A stretch of DNA of 64,000 bases, taken from positions 4,082,501 through 4,146,500 of the forward strand of contig NZ_CP155618.1 in NCBI RefSeq assembly GCF_031128465.2. The letters run 5' to 3'. The stretch comes from Mariniflexile litorale. Lineage in GTDB: Bacteria > Bacteroidota > Bacteroidia > Flavobacteriales > Flavobacteriaceae. Position 1 is the stretch's first letter. The number at the start of each line of letters is the position of its first letter. The notes under the pieces were generated by a model. The model made no database searches and was not told the origin of the DNA. It saw only the letters and a program-made list of their open reading frames with translations. Positions 23,950 through 35,442 of the stretch are shown here, piece after piece. A program made the position numbers and the translations under genes.

Positions 23950-25848
23950 TTATTTTTTACGCTTTTGCTGCGTTTGTTTTTGCTGTTCTGCCTGTTCCAT
24001 CATTTGTTTCATTTTTTGCTGGAAACGACTTTCTTTTTTAGGTTTCTTTTTATTTTCTTGAATTTGAGCATGAATTTTATCCTCGTCAAGAATATAGTTT
24101 TTAATCACTAAAATAATACCAATACTAATTAAGTTTGAAATAAAATAGTACAAACTCAATCCTGACGCATAATTATTAAAGAAAAACAACATCATAATTG
24201 GTGAGAAATACATCATATATTTCATCATTTTCGCCATATCTGGCATCCCTTCTTGTGTTGGTTGCGACGCCATTTGGTCTCCTGTTGTTAAACGCATATA
24301 GAAGAAAATAGCTATAGACGCTAATATGGGGAACAAACTCACGTGATCGCCATAAAATGGAATTTTAAAAGGCAATTCTGCAATGGTATCATAGGATGAT
24401 AAATCTTTTACCCAAAGGAAGCTTTTCTGTCTTAAATCAAACGCTGATGGGAAAAACTGGAACAAGGCATAAAACACGGGCAATTGTACCAATGCTGGTA
24501 AACACCCTGCCATAGGGCTTGCTCCTGCCTTATTTTGTAATGCCAAGGTTTCTTGTTGCGATTTCATTTTATTGTCTTTATGCTTTTCGCGAATGGCATC
24601 TAATTCTGGTTTTAGAATTTTCATTTTCGCTTGCGATAAAAACTGTTTGTATTGAACAAAAGACATTATTAACTTAATTAATATTGTCATTACAATAATG
24701 GCAATTCCGTAAGGTAAAAAGTCTCCTAAAAATGTAAATAATGGAATAAAAAGATATTTATTTATCCAACCAAAAATACCCCAACCTAAAGGCACTACTT
24801 CATCTAAATTTCTATCGTATTTGTTTAGAATTTTATAATCACTTGGTCCATAATACCAGTCCATAGACTTGTTAATCTCACCTCCAGCCAGTTCCAAAGG
24901 AAGTTTTACTGAAAAGGCTTTAGTATATACGGTATCTACATCTTCGTTTTGAACTAGGTTCTTCGATTCGAAAGCCGCAGTTTTAAAAGGTGTATCGGTT
25001 AATAATATAGAAGTAAAGAAGTGTTGTTTAAAGGCTACATAGGTAACATCTTCGGCTGTATCATCAGATAGTTCACTTTGTCCTAAATAATCATCTTTTC
25101 CATCTTCATATTCAAAAACAACCTCAGTATATCTATTTTCATAAGAAATACTTTTAGCATGACGATACGTTTTTAAATTCCAATCTAAATTAATAGGTTG
25201 CGAACTATTAATAACATCGCTTAATCCTTGTGAACGGATGGCAAAATCCATCATGTAATCACCATCTTTCAACTCATATCGGTATTCTAAAAACTTGCTC
25301 TCAGACACTTTTAGCTTCATGGAAACTATAGTGGTATTTCCGTTTTTAGTAACCGTAGGTTGAAAATATAAATCTTTAGTATTTAGTATTCTACTATCTG
25401 TAGTTCCAAAATTAATATTTAATGAAGCGTTATTATCTTTGATAAGATAAATAGGCCTGTCCTTAAAATCGGTGTGTTTTTTAAGTTTCACTTCAGACAG
25501 ATATCCACCTTTATTGTTGAATTTTAAAGCTAATAAATCGCTCTCTACAACGGTTTCCTCTTTTGTTGATGCGGTTGCTGCAGAATAAGCAAAAGCACCT
25601 AATTTATTTTTTAAATTTACTAATTGAAGCGAATCAGTTGTACCAACTGTAAAATCTTCAGCAGTTGTTACCTTGGTTTTTTCTTGTGTTTTAGCTTTAT
25701 TTTCAGCTTCAACTTGTTCTTGCTTTGCTTTTTCTTGTGCTTCAAGTTCTTCTGGCGTTGGTTGATTTTGCCAAAGCATGTACATTAATATTCCGAAAAT
25801 AAGTAAAAACCCTATAATCGAATTAACATCTAATTTTTTTTCTTCCAT
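23950..25848 (-). CDS. yidC: Membrane protein insertase YidC
   Basis: The 632-residue protein has the Gram-negative YidC layout: one N-terminal transmembrane helix (about residues 9-24), a large periplasmic beta-sandwich domain (about 90-340), and the conserved insertase core with five helices (about 365-600). Core motifs include PLFTFLGDFLPYGIAI, KAGASPMAGCLPALVQLPVFYALF and the QQFLSQAKM-type cytoplasmic coiled coil. The C-terminus is strongly basic and Gln-rich (about 600-632), which may contact ribosomes. It inserts and folds inner-membrane proteins with or without Sec. It follows pyrG on the same strand, 79 bases away. Confidence 0.97.
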   Translation of the reverse strand: MEEKKLDVNSIIGFLLIFGILMYMLWQNQPTPEELEAQEKAKQEQVEAENKAKTQEKTKVTTAEDFTVGTTDSLQLVNLKNKLGAFAYSAATASTKEETVVESDLLALKFNNKGGYLSEVKLKKHTDFKDRPIYLIKDNNASLNINFGTTDSRILNTKDLYFQPTVTKNGNTTIVSMKLKVSESKFLEYRYELKDGDYMMDFAIRSQGLSDVINSSQPINLDWNLKTYRHAKSISYENRYTEVVFEYEDGKDDYLGQSELSDDTAEDVTYVAFKQHFFTSILLTDTPFKTAAFESKNLVQNEDVDTVYTKAFSVKLPLELAGGEINKSMDWYYGPSDYKILNKYDRNLDEVVPLGWGIFGWINKYLFIPLFTFLGDFLPYGIAIIVMTILIKLIMSFVQYKQFLSQAKMKILKPELDAIREKHKDNKMKSQQETLALQNKAGASPMAGCLPALVQLPVFYALFQFFPSAFDLRQKSFLWVKDLSSYDTIAELPFKIPFYGDHVSLFPILASIAIFFYMRLTTGDQMASQPTQEGMPDMAKMMKYMMYFSPIMMLFFFNNYASGLSLYYFISNLISIGIILVIKNYILDEDKIHAQIQENKKKPKKESRFQQKMKQMMEQAEQQKQTQQKRKK

Positions 25849-25864
25849 GTTTTTTCTATATAAA

Positions 25865-25892
25865 ACCTCACAGATTTTTATACCTGCGAGGT
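25865..25892. terminator. Palindromic stem-loop between pyrG and yidC
   Basis: ACCTCACAG (25865-25873) pairs with CTGCGAGGT (25884-25892), nine positions with one G-T wobble and a 10-base loop. On the minus strand the stem is followed by TTTTATATAG, so it can act as a pyrG terminator or attenuator before yidC. Palindromes of this kind are common between genes in flavobacteria. Confidence 0.6.
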
Positions 25893-25927
25893 CTGAGAAT
25901 TGTTATTAATCAAAAAACTGACCACTA

Positions 25928-27610
<1,683 letters not shown>

Positions 27611-27746
27611 TTATTCTCGAATAAGTTTTTAGTTATTTCATGAGAGTTTTAAACAAGAAGTTTGGTAGGAAAATTAATTTTAGTTTGGTTGAAAAATTTG
27701 ATTTTAAAATAAACTAACTTTCTTTAACAATTACTATATTAGATTT

Positions 27747-28174
27747 GTGACAAGATGGAGTTCTTATATTACCAATTTAAAGATAACTATTACTAGAGAA
27801 GAAAATACATTAACTACAGATACAAATAATGTTACCTACCAATGGGTAGATTGTAATAATAGTAATGCTTTTATTGATAGTGAAACCAATAAAAATTTTA
27901 ACGTTACGGGCATAGGGGCTTATACAGTACAAATACAACAACTAGAGATTGTGTATTAACATCGGCTTGCACAAGTATCACTACTTTAAATACTGCAGAT
28001 ATTAGGCTAAATAACTTTACAATATACCCCAACCCGTCAAAAGATCTATTTAGTTTAAATTTTAATAGTATAATTGATGAGGTAACTATTATGATTAGCG
28101 ATGTACATGGCAGCATATTACAATCTAAAAAGTATAGTAATACAAACTATATTCAACTAAATTTAGAAAATGAA
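27747..28174 (+). pseudogene. Decayed 3' fragment of a T9SS-secreted adhesin-like gene
   Basis: Two overlapping plus-strand frames together encode the end of a T9SS-exported protein. The first (27747-27957) holds the repeat-like segment TYQWVDCNNSNAFIDSETN and NFNVTGIGAYTVQI. The second continues from about 27938 with RDCVLTSACTSITTLNT and then NNFTIYPNPSKDLFSLNF, SDVHGSILQSKKY and NYIQLNLENE, the front half of a type A sorting domain. Adding one A near 27936 joins the frames. The sorting domain stops short at about 28174, where the sequence runs into the 3' end of the next minus-strand gene. The 5' part of the gene is missing. A TAnnTTTG match (27740-27747) overlaps the GTG that opens the first frame, probably by chance. 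Confidence 0.7.
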
Positions 28175-28191
28175 GCTCTCTTTTCCAACCA

Positions 28192-28419
28192 CTATCCTTT
28201 CGGATACTGTTTCTTAATATTCCGTATCAACTCTTCTAATCCGTTTAATTTAAGTTCATAGACTTGCTTCAGCATATCGCCTAATTTCCCTTTGGGAAAG
28301 CCTTTTTGGTTATACCAAACCACATAATATTCGGGTAAATCTATTAAATACCGGTCTTTATACTTGCCAAAGGGCATTTTGGTATGAGCCAGATCTATTA
28401 AAAATTGTTTGTCTAACAC
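28192..28419 (-). CDS. DUF3820 family small protein
   Basis: The 75-residue cytoplasmic protein matches DUF3820 along its length: MPFGKYKDRYLIDLPEYYVVWY followed by KGFPKGKLGDMLKQVYELKLNGLEEL. The family is widespread and lacks a proven role, though its fold and occasional neighbours suggest nucleic-acid-related functions. The start is a GTG three bases after the stop of the LysM protein gene, so the two are likely translated from one message. An internal ATG at residue 15 would cut into the conserved region and is less likely. Confidence 0.85.
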   Translation of the reverse strand: MLDKQFLIDLAHTKMPFGKYKDRYLIDLPEYYVVWYNQKGFPKGKLGDMLKQVYELKLNGLEELIRNIKKQYPKG

Positions 28420-28422
28420 TTG

Positions 28423-30345
28423 TTATTTAACTTCGATAATAGTTAAATCGCTGTACTTTACTATATAAGTCGCATCGTTATAATAGCCTCCTAATAATTT
28501 CTTTTTATAGGCGAATTTGTTTTCTACATATTCTGTTAATGGTGCGTTGTTTACAGACATGTACAAATCTTGCGCAGTGGCTAAACGTAAAACAACATCC
28601 ATAGTTAAATCGAATCCTTTTACAGCACGTTTACTTGGTGTTGTATTGTAGATTTTTGTGTAGCGTTTAACAAAAGAATTGTTTTCGGTGTCGTTATATG
28701 ATTTTGAAGCTGTAGCAAAATGAAACTGAAGTTTAGACAAGTGGTCGTTTGAAACTTGGTCACCTTCAAAAGCTGAATTAAAATTAGTTGTTACTAAAAT
28801 AATTTCAATAGCATTTGGATTGCCTTCTGTTCTTTGATTTAAGGAAGCCAAAATACTTGTTACATTCGAGACAAAACCTTCACTTTGTGTTTCTAAAAAC
28901 ACGATATTTCTACCTGGTTTTAAGGCACTTCTTATATCTTCTACATACACAAAATTCTCATCCTTATCTTGTTTGTTTTTTCTTGAATATACTGATTTAG
29001 CATAGCTAAACGACGTTTTGATCTTGTTTGCTACCGAATCATTTTTTGTATCTGAAACAATAACAATATTTTTAACTAACGAATCTGCTTTTACAAAATT
29101 TACCATTCTATCTTTTAACAAGTCGTCCGAAGGTCTCGATTGGAACACATTATCGTACAATTTTAAATTAGTGCCTATGGGAGATACTACAGGTATATTA
29201 TAGGCGTGTAATTCGGTAGCCACTTTATCAAAGGTTTCGGGTGTTAATGGTCCAATAACCGCATCGACATCTTCAAAATTATTGTTTTTAATTATTTTAA
29301 TGACTTCGCTTATTTGATATTTGGTATCATAAACATCTACTTTAAGTGAAATACCTAATGATTTTAAGGAATCTAAAGCGGTTAAAACACCACTATAAAA
29401 ATCGAGGGAAGCATCTAGGTAAGGGTCTTTTTTTATGCTGGTTTTTATCTCAGAAATAGAATCAAAATCTACTCGATTCAACCTAAAAGGTAACATAATC
29501 GCAATATGTTTGGTGTCAAAATTAGTTATCTTAGTTTCTAAAGGTGTCCTTTTAGTAACTATTCCACCCGTATCAATCATTTTATTAGAATATGGAATTT
29601 TTAAAACCATACCTTCTTTTAAACCCGTGTCTTTTAACTCTGGATTCAAAGCCTCCAAGGTCGCTTGCTCTAAGCCCAATTTAAGTTTTAAACGATAAAA
29701 CCCTTCTTTAGGCAATACATTGTAATAACTGTATTTTTCATCTACTTCTTTAACATCGTCGCTAACCATATTGGGTACATACACTTGTTGTCCTTCTTGC
29801 AATATTTCGCCTATACCTGGGTTTAAAGCATTTAATTCTTCAACCGTAATACCAAATTGATATGCTATACGCCATTTACCTTCTTTAGCTTTTACTATAT
29901 AAGGTTGAGTAGTCGCTTTAGGTTCTTCTTTTATTATTTTAAAAACAGGTATTTGAAGCTTATCGCCTTTTTGTAAGGTATTGGCATACAAAAAAGTATT
30001 ATGGGTTTTTATATCATCCTCAGTAATTTCATAACGCTTTGCTATACTGTATAAAGTTTCTTTTTTGCTGGTTCTATGCTCTTTAAACCCTTGCAATTCT
30101 TTAGTAGAAATAACAGTAGGCTTTTTTGCTTTAGAAATAGGAATGATTAAAATAGTATTGGCTTTTAATTCTTTTTTAGCATCTGGGTTTAAGGAATATA
30201 TATCGGAAATTGTAACGCCATAACGAGTAGCAATACCTTGAATAGTTTCTCCATTTTTAACTTGATGGGTGCTAAAGTTCTGAGCCGTTAAAGCATTAAT
30301 GTTAAAAATTAATGTAAAACATAAAGCGGTTAAGAATTTAATCAT
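28423..30345 (-). CDS. LysM-repeat protein with periplasmic-binding-protein-like domain
   Basis: The 640-residue exported protein has a signal peptide (residues 1-21) and about four LysM modules (about 25-70, 87-133, 148-190 and 206-250). The first opens HQVKNGETIQGIATRYGV. A type 1 periplasmic-binding fold follows (about 278-640), beginning HIAIMLPFRLNRVDFDS, with VDAVIGPLTPETF and PVVSPIGTNLKLYDNVFQ. The LysM modules should hold it on peptidoglycan. The binding domain resembles LpoA/YraM-type and amino-acid-receptor folds, so a role in controlling cell-wall synthesis is possible but unproven. It lies between guaA and the DUF3820 gene on the same strand. Confidence 0.85.
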   Translation of the reverse strand: MIKFLTALCFTLIFNINALTAQNFSTHQVKNGETIQGIATRYGVTISDIYSLNPDAKKELKANTILIIPISKAKKPTVISTKELQGFKEHRTSKKETLYSIAKRYEITEDDIKTHNTFLYANTLQKGDKLQIPVFKIIKEEPKATTQPYIVKAKEGKWRIAYQFGITVEELNALNPGIGEILQEGQQVYVPNMVSDDVKEVDEKYSYYNVLPKEGFYRLKLKLGLEQATLEALNPELKDTGLKEGMVLKIPYSNKMIDTGGIVTKRTPLETKITNFDTKHIAIMLPFRLNRVDFDSISEIKTSIKKDPYLDASLDFYSGVLTALDSLKSLGISLKVDVYDTKYQISEVIKIIKNNNFEDVDAVIGPLTPETFDKVATELHAYNIPVVSPIGTNLKLYDNVFQSRPSDDLLKDRMVNFVKADSLVKNIVIVSDTKNDSVANKIKTSFSYAKSVYSRKNKQDKDENFVYVEDIRSALKPGRNIVFLETQSEGFVSNVTSILASLNQRTEGNPNAIEIILVTTNFNSAFEGDQVSNDHLSKLQFHFATASKSYNDTENNSFVKRYTKIYNTTPSKRAVKGFDLTMDVVLRLATAQDLYMSVNNAPLTEYVENKFAYKKKLLGGYYNDATYIVKYSDLTIIEVK

Positions 30346-30555
30346 GTAAATCTATTTTTTTTTAATTACGTTAAGAACAAAACGGTCTTTTTCTATATAC
30401 ATATAGCATGCCAAAAATAAAGCAAATAACTAGCATTTATTTAATTCCGACTTTATTATATACGTTCAATCTATATAAATAAGATATTTAACACATTAAA
30501 TATAACTTATAAATATAATAAACGCCACCAACTTTTTACTATCTAATAAACTCCT

Positions 30556-32091
30556 TTATTCCCATTCGATGGTGGCTGGTGGTTTTGAACTAATATCATA
30601 AACAACTCTGTTCACGCCTTTTACCTTATTTATAATATCGTTGGATGTTTTTTGAAGGAACTCGTATGGTAAGTTCACCCAATCGGCAGTCATACCATCG
30701 GTACTTTCAACCGCTCTAAGTGCCACACATTTTTCGTAGGTACGCTCATCACCCATAACGCCTACACTATTTACAGGCAATAACATAGCGCCTGCTTGCC
30801 ACACTTTATCATACAGTCCCCATTCTTTTAATCCGTTAATAAAAATAGCATCAACTTCTTGTAGAATACGTACTTTTTCGGCAGTAATATCACCTAAAAT
30901 ACGGATCCCTAAACCAGGTCCAGGAAATGGATGACGTCCTAAAAGTTCTGGATCAATCCCTAAAGTAGCACCTACACGTCTTACTTCATCTTTAAAAATA
31001 GCCCGTAATGGTTCTACAATTTTAAGTTTCATAAAATCGGGTAAGCCACCTACATTATGGTGACTTTTTATAGTTGCTGAAGGTCCGCCAGTAGCCGAAA
31101 CACTTTCAATCACATCAGGATAAATAGTACCCTGTGCCAACCATTTGACGTCTGTAAGCTGGTGTGCTTCATCATCAAAAACCTCTATAAATGCATTACC
31201 AATTGCTTTTCGTTTCAACTCTGGGTCTTCAATTCCTGCCAAAGCATCAAGGAAACGCTTAGAAGCATCCACTCCTTTAACGTTAAGTCCCATGCCTTCA
31301 TATTGTTTTAATACACTCTCATATTCATTTTTACGAAGCAATCCGTTGTTAACAAAAATGCAATATAAATTCTTGCCAATAGCTTTGTTTAACAAAACTG
31401 CTGCGACGGTAGAATCTACACCTCCCGATAATCCTAAAACGACTTTATCGTCTCCAACTTTTTCTTTAATAGCCGCTACAGTTTCTTCTACAAAAGAATC
31501 GGGAGTCCAATCTTGATTTAAACCTGCAATATTTACTAAAAAGTTTTCTAACAGTTGTTTCCCGTCGGTAGAATGATATACTTCTGGGTGAAATTGAATC
31601 GCATACGTTTCTTCGTCTTCAATCCTATATGCTGCATTGGCAACATCGTGTGTACTTGCTATTAAAACACCGTTTGTGGGCAATGATTTAATAGTATCAC
31701 TATGGCTCATCCAAACTTGGCTTCCTACATTAATATTTTTGAAAAAGTCTTCCTGCTCTTTAATGAACGATAATTTAGCACGACCATATTCTCTAGTATT
31801 AGATGGAGCGACTTCACCTCCCGAAAAATGTGCTAAATACTGCGCACCATAACAAACGGCTAGTAAAGGTTTTTCACCTCTAATATGCGTTAAATCGGGG
31901 TGTAAAGCGTTTTCACCTCTTACCGAATAAGGGCTACCAGAAAGTATAACTGCTTTATACTCTTGAATATTTTTTGGAATTTTGTTGAATGGATGTATTT
32001 CGGAATAAATGTTGAGTTCTCGAACTCGACGGGCAATAAGTTGTGTGTATTGCGATCCGAAGTCTAAAATAAGTACCTTGTCATGTTGCAT
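30556..32091 (-). CDS. guaA: GMP synthase (glutamine-hydrolysing)
   Basis: The protein is about 511 residues long and converts XMP to GMP with ATP and glutamine. The class I glutaminase domain has [17 protein letters not shown] at the start, the nucleophile Cys near residue 80 in [10 protein letters not shown] and QFHPEVYHS near residue 165. The ATP pyrophosphatase domain has GLSGGVDST, and the dimerisation domain ends in KPPATIEWE, as in the family. I chose the start at 32091 rather than an in-frame ATG 15 bases upstream, because a perfect -7 element (32095-32102) overlaps that upstream codon. Confidence 0.97.
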   Translation of the reverse strand: MQHDKVLILDFGSQYTQLIARRVRELNIYSEIHPFNKIPKNIQEYKAVILSGSPYSVRGENALHPDLTHIRGEKPLLAVCYGAQYLAHFSGGEVAPSNTREYGRAKLSFIKEQEDFFKNINVGSQVWMSHSDTIKSLPTNGVLIASTHDVANAAYRIEDEETYAIQFHPEVYHSTDGKQLLENFLVNIAGLNQDWTPDSFVEETVAAIKEKVGDDKVVLGLSGGVDSTVAAVLLNKAIGKNLYCIFVNNGLLRKNEYESVLKQYEGMGLNVKGVDASKRFLDALAGIEDPELKRKAIGNAFIEVFDDEAHQLTDVKWLAQGTIYPDVIESVSATGGPSATIKSHHNVGGLPDFMKLKIVEPLRAIFKDEVRRVGATLGIDPELLGRHPFPGPGLGIRILGDITAEKVRILQEVDAIFINGLKEWGLYDKVWQAGAMLLPVNSVGVMGDERTYEKCVALRAVESTDGMTADWVNLPYEFLQKTSNDIINKVKGVNRVVYDISSKPPATIEWE

Positions 32092-32094
32092 GCG

Positions 32095-32102
32095 CAAAAA
32101 TA
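32095..32102 (-). promoter_or_regulatory. -7 promoter element of guaA
   Basis: TATTTTTG on the minus strand matches TAnnTTTG perfectly and is only three bases from the guaA ATG, so the transcript would start at or next to the start codon. Confidence 0.5.
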
Positions 32103-32151
32103 GCAAGGATTTTATAATTACGATTTATGATTTATGATTTTTTTTAAAATT

Positions 32152-33525
32152 TTAAACCATGCTCTCTAAAATCATCTGAATGTCTTTTTTTGTGGTATCT
32201 GGATTTATGAAACAAAAACGTGATACGGTTTCAAAACCATCTCCGGTTTTCCATTTTGTAGGTGTTACTAAAGCAAAACCTTTTTTATGATTTTCATAGG
32301 TCCAATGCGTATAATCTTCTGGCTCCCACCCTATCCTTCTATACAGAACACAGGATAAACTCGGTGCTCTAACCAACTCGACATGTGGCATTTGTTCTAT
32401 TAATTTACCTGCTATTTGCGCCAATTCTAGACCACGTTCTACGGCTTGTTTATACCTTTTAGTTCCATGCATTGCCAGTGAAAACCATAAAGGTAAGCCG
32501 CGTACACGACGTGTTAATTGTATTTGATAATCGCTTGGATTAAAACCCTTAGCTCCTTCATCTTTAAAAATATCTAAATAGGAGCCATCTTGCGAATGGG
32601 CTTGTTTCGCTAATTCTGGTGTTTTATAAATAACAGCACCACAATCGTAAGGTGCAAACATCCATTTGTGTGGGTCTATAGTAATACTATCGGCCATTTC
32701 TATACCATTAAATAAATGCCTCACCGAATCGGCAACCAAAGCACCTCCACCATACGCTGCATCTATATGAAACCACAACTTTTCCTTTTCACAAATTTTC
32801 CCTATACCAAACAAATCATCAATAATACCAGCATTTGTGGTACCTCCCGTTCCTACAACAGCAAACAATCGCTGACGTTGGTGAGTTGTTAGATTGTTAA
32901 TAGTATTTTGCAACGCTTCTCCTTCCATTCTATCTTCGGTCTCTACAAGCAAGACATCTATATCCGCTACTTTTGCCATCGCTTTAATGGAAGAATGTGC
33001 GCCTATAGAAGTAATAATAAGTCCTTTTTTCTCTTTATTCTCTTCATTTAAACTTCTCCAAGATTCTCTTGCTGTAACTATTGCTGAAAGATTCGCAGCC
33101 GTACCACCACTGGTAAATACACCAAAAGCACCTTCTGGCAAGCCTGTTAAAGAGACCATCCAACGCATGGCTTCGTTTTCGCAAAAAATACCCCCTGCAC
33201 CTTCCATCCAATAGGCTCCATGAATACTCGATGCCGAGGTTACCAAATCGAACATAATGGCTGCTCTAGTTGGAGAAGCTGGTACAAAAGCTAAATTTCT
33301 AGGATGGTCTAAGGGTACATTAGCATGCATTAAATGTTTTTTCCATAAATTAAACGCTACTTCACCTCCTATCCCTTCAGTCGTAATGGTTTCACCCACC
33401 AATGCTTTTAGCGCCTCTTCTTTTTGAGGCTTTCCTATTTTATTAGTTGTTGATGAAATTCTATCAATGGTATATTTCATGACATCTAAAGTCATCTCTA
33501 CCAATTCAATGTCTATTTTGTGCAT
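32152..33525 (-). CDS. PLP-dependent group II amino acid decarboxylase
   Basis: The 457-residue cytoplasmic enzyme belongs to the aromatic-amino-acid/glutamate decarboxylase superfamily. Visible are the cofactor-binding segment FTSGGTAANLSAIVTARESW, the HIDAAYGGGALV block and the Schiff-base lysine in TIDPHKWMFAPYDCGA near residue 300. The substrate cannot be told from sequence; tyrosine, tryptophan, 2,4-diaminobutyrate, aspartate and cysteine-derived amino acids are all used in this superfamily. The gene starts six bases after the bshC stop, which suggests co-expression with thiol synthesis, but no mechanistic link is established. Confidence 0.88.
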   Translation of the reverse strand: MHKIDIELVEMTLDVMKYTIDRISSTTNKIGKPQKEEALKALVGETITTEGIGGEVAFNLWKKHLMHANVPLDHPRNLAFVPASPTRAAIMFDLVTSASSIHGAYWMEGAGGIFCENEAMRWMVSLTGLPEGAFGVFTSGGTAANLSAIVTARESWRSLNEENKEKKGLIITSIGAHSSIKAMAKVADIDVLLVETEDRMEGEALQNTINNLTTHQRQRLFAVVGTGGTTNAGIIDDLFGIGKICEKEKLWFHIDAAYGGGALVADSVRHLFNGIEMADSITIDPHKWMFAPYDCGAVIYKTPELAKQAHSQDGSYLDIFKDEGAKGFNPSDYQIQLTRRVRGLPLWFSLAMHGTKRYKQAVERGLELAQIAGKLIEQMPHVELVRAPSLSCVLYRRIGWEPEDYTHWTYENHKKGFALVTPTKWKTGDGFETVSRFCFINPDTTKKDIQMILESMV

Positions 33526-33531
33526 GCTATA

Positions 33532-35130
33532 CTATAGTGTTAATATGGTGAACTCATGTTTAAGCGGATTTAGGCTAGCCATTAAAGCAGGAATTAACTG
33601 TGTTCCATATTCTAAATAAAACTCAGAGAAATTGGTATTCCGTTCTTGTAGGCTTCCGTTGGGAAATAATTCATTTTGAATCTCGGTCATTCTAAACACT
33701 TGATCAGACAGTTTTGTTTTTTGAGCATTTAATAAGCGCTTTTCTAAAGCATCCAATCCTTTCAATTGCTTCACTTCTTGTGCTTTTACTGCGCCTAAAA
33801 AAGATTCATCGGTTTCTTCTGCTAATTTATATAAATCCTGAAACTGTTGTTGTAAATGTTTTTTTTGTTCAGTAAAATCAATCTCAATATTTGAAATTTC
33901 TCTTACCTTTTTGTTAATAAATGCATGGCGCTTTAAAAAAACATCTTCATTTGAAATATGAAGCTTTTTAAGCTTTTCAGATTGCTTTTCAGATTGAATC
34001 AATACTGAATTACGCAATAGCAATATAGGAAAAGGTATATTAACTTTATTAAAATATTGTTTTAGCTGAAACCAATACGCCAACTCGCCACCACCACCTA
34101 TATAGCATAAGTTTGGTAGAATAACTTCTTGATATAAAGGACGCATAATCACATTAGGAGAAAACCGTTCTGGCGCCTCATAAAGGTGTTTTAATATCTC
34201 ACTCTTGCTCCAAGATATATGAGTATTATTTACTTTATAAACGCCCTCTTCAAAAACGATACGTTCTCTTAAATTTTCGGTTAAATAGAATAAATTTATT
34301 TCACGTGGGTTTACTTGAATTCCGTAATTTGATAATTTGTTTATGTGTTCATTTATTTCCGATACCTTTTTAAATGAAGTTTGATTGAGTAACTCATCTT
34401 CTACAAAAGGGATAAACTGTTTTTTTAATGCAGCATCATTAGCATCCATAATTACTAAACCGTAATCTTTAAACAATTCGTTTGCTAAAAATCGGGTTGC
34501 ATCTGCTAAATTTTCATGTTTTAAGTATGCTTCCTCAAATAATGTTTTTAAATATTCGGCATGCTTGCTTGTTCCTAATTCTAACGAGAATAAATTTAAT
34601 ACAGCATCTAAACCTTCAGTAGATAATTCGCCTACGCCTCCATTAGCTTCTTTATTCCAGTGTACTTTTTTTCCTTTGAAGTTAAAATAGTTTATTTCTT
34701 CAAAATCATGATCTTCGGTTGCCATCCAATAAATAGGCACAAAATTATATTCAGGATAGCTTTTCTTTAATTCATTTGAAAGATTAATTGTAGATACAAT
34801 TTTATATAGAAAATAAAGCGGTCCTGTAAAGAGGTTTAGTTGATGCCCTGTAGTAATAGTGAAGGTGTTTTTAGAATTTAAACTTTCAATATTTTTTAAG
34901 GTAGTTACAGAAGTTTCACTATTTTGATATTGCTTTTTTAGCCTTTTTACTAGAACAGTTCTTGACTCTGCTAGATAAGACTCTGCTTTCTCTTCAATTT
35001 GCGTTTTAAAATTTTCAAGCTTAGGAAAGTTATTATAAAAAGGCTTTAACTCTGGTTTTTCATCTAAATAATCACAAATTAATGAAGAAAAATATCCTGT
35101 TTTTTTAAATGAAATAGTATCCGTTAACAT
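33532..35130 (-). CDS. bshC: Bacillithiol biosynthesis cysteine-adding enzyme BshC
   Basis: The protein is about 532 residues long and matches BshC along its length: it opens DTISFKKTGYFSSLICDYL, has TGHQLNLFTGPLYFLYK and YWMATEDHDFEEINYF in the Rossmann-like core, and carries a coiled-coil insertion (about residues 390-460) before the closing GSLQERNTNFSEF. BshC is assigned to the last step of bacillithiol synthesis, the ligation of cysteine to glucosaminyl-malate. bshA and bshB are not in the window. The start at 35130 is preferred over an ATG nine bases upstream. A -7-like element (TATCTTTA, 35152-35159) precedes it. Confidence 0.92.
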   Translation of the reverse strand: MLTDTISFKKTGYFSSLICDYLDEKPELKPFYNNFPKLENFKTQIEEKAESYLAESRTVLVKRLKKQYQNSETSVTTLKNIESLNSKNTFTITTGHQLNLFTGPLYFLYKIVSTINLSNELKKSYPEYNFVPIYWMATEDHDFEEINYFNFKGKKVHWNKEANGGVGELSTEGLDAVLNLFSLELGTSKHAEYLKTLFEEAYLKHENLADATRFLANELFKDYGLVIMDANDAALKKQFIPFVEDELLNQTSFKKVSEINEHINKLSNYGIQVNPREINLFYLTENLRERIVFEEGVYKVNNTHISWSKSEILKHLYEAPERFSPNVIMRPLYQEVILPNLCYIGGGGELAYWFQLKQYFNKVNIPFPILLLRNSVLIQSEKQSEKLKKLHISNEDVFLKRHAFINKKVREISNIEIDFTEQKKHLQQQFQDLYKLAEETDESFLGAVKAQEVKQLKGLDALEKRLLNAQKTKLSDQVFRMTEIQNELFPNGSLQERNTNFSEFYLEYGTQLIPALMASLNPLKHEFTILTL

Positions 35131-35442
35131 ATAAAACATAAAGTTGAACTGTAAAGATACAGTTATTCTAATTTTTGAAATCTAAAAAATAAGTTAAGAA
35201 TTTTGATTAGTCATTAAAACAAAAGATTATAGTTTAAATACTTAAATGTAAATGCTGGCTTTCAATCCTAAATTTTAAAATAACACGCCACAGCTAAAAC
35301 CTCTTTCTTTTAATGTTTTGTTAACCTTGTTTACATTGCAATAACCCTAAATTAATCAAACCACAGTATTGAGTTAACAACTATAAAAACCTCTAATAAT
35401 ACCTTTGAAAACTAAAGTAACAATCAAAAAAAATATTAGATT
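35131..35442. promoter_or_regulatory. Divergent promoter region between bshC and PhoX-like gene
   Basis: This 312-base gap has no ORF I can support. On the minus strand TATCTTTA (35152-35159) is a near-consensus -7 element for bshC. On the plus strand TACCTTTG (35400-35407) is a perfect one, 36 bases before the PhoX-like start. The middle is AT-rich without clear repeats. Confidence 0.55.
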
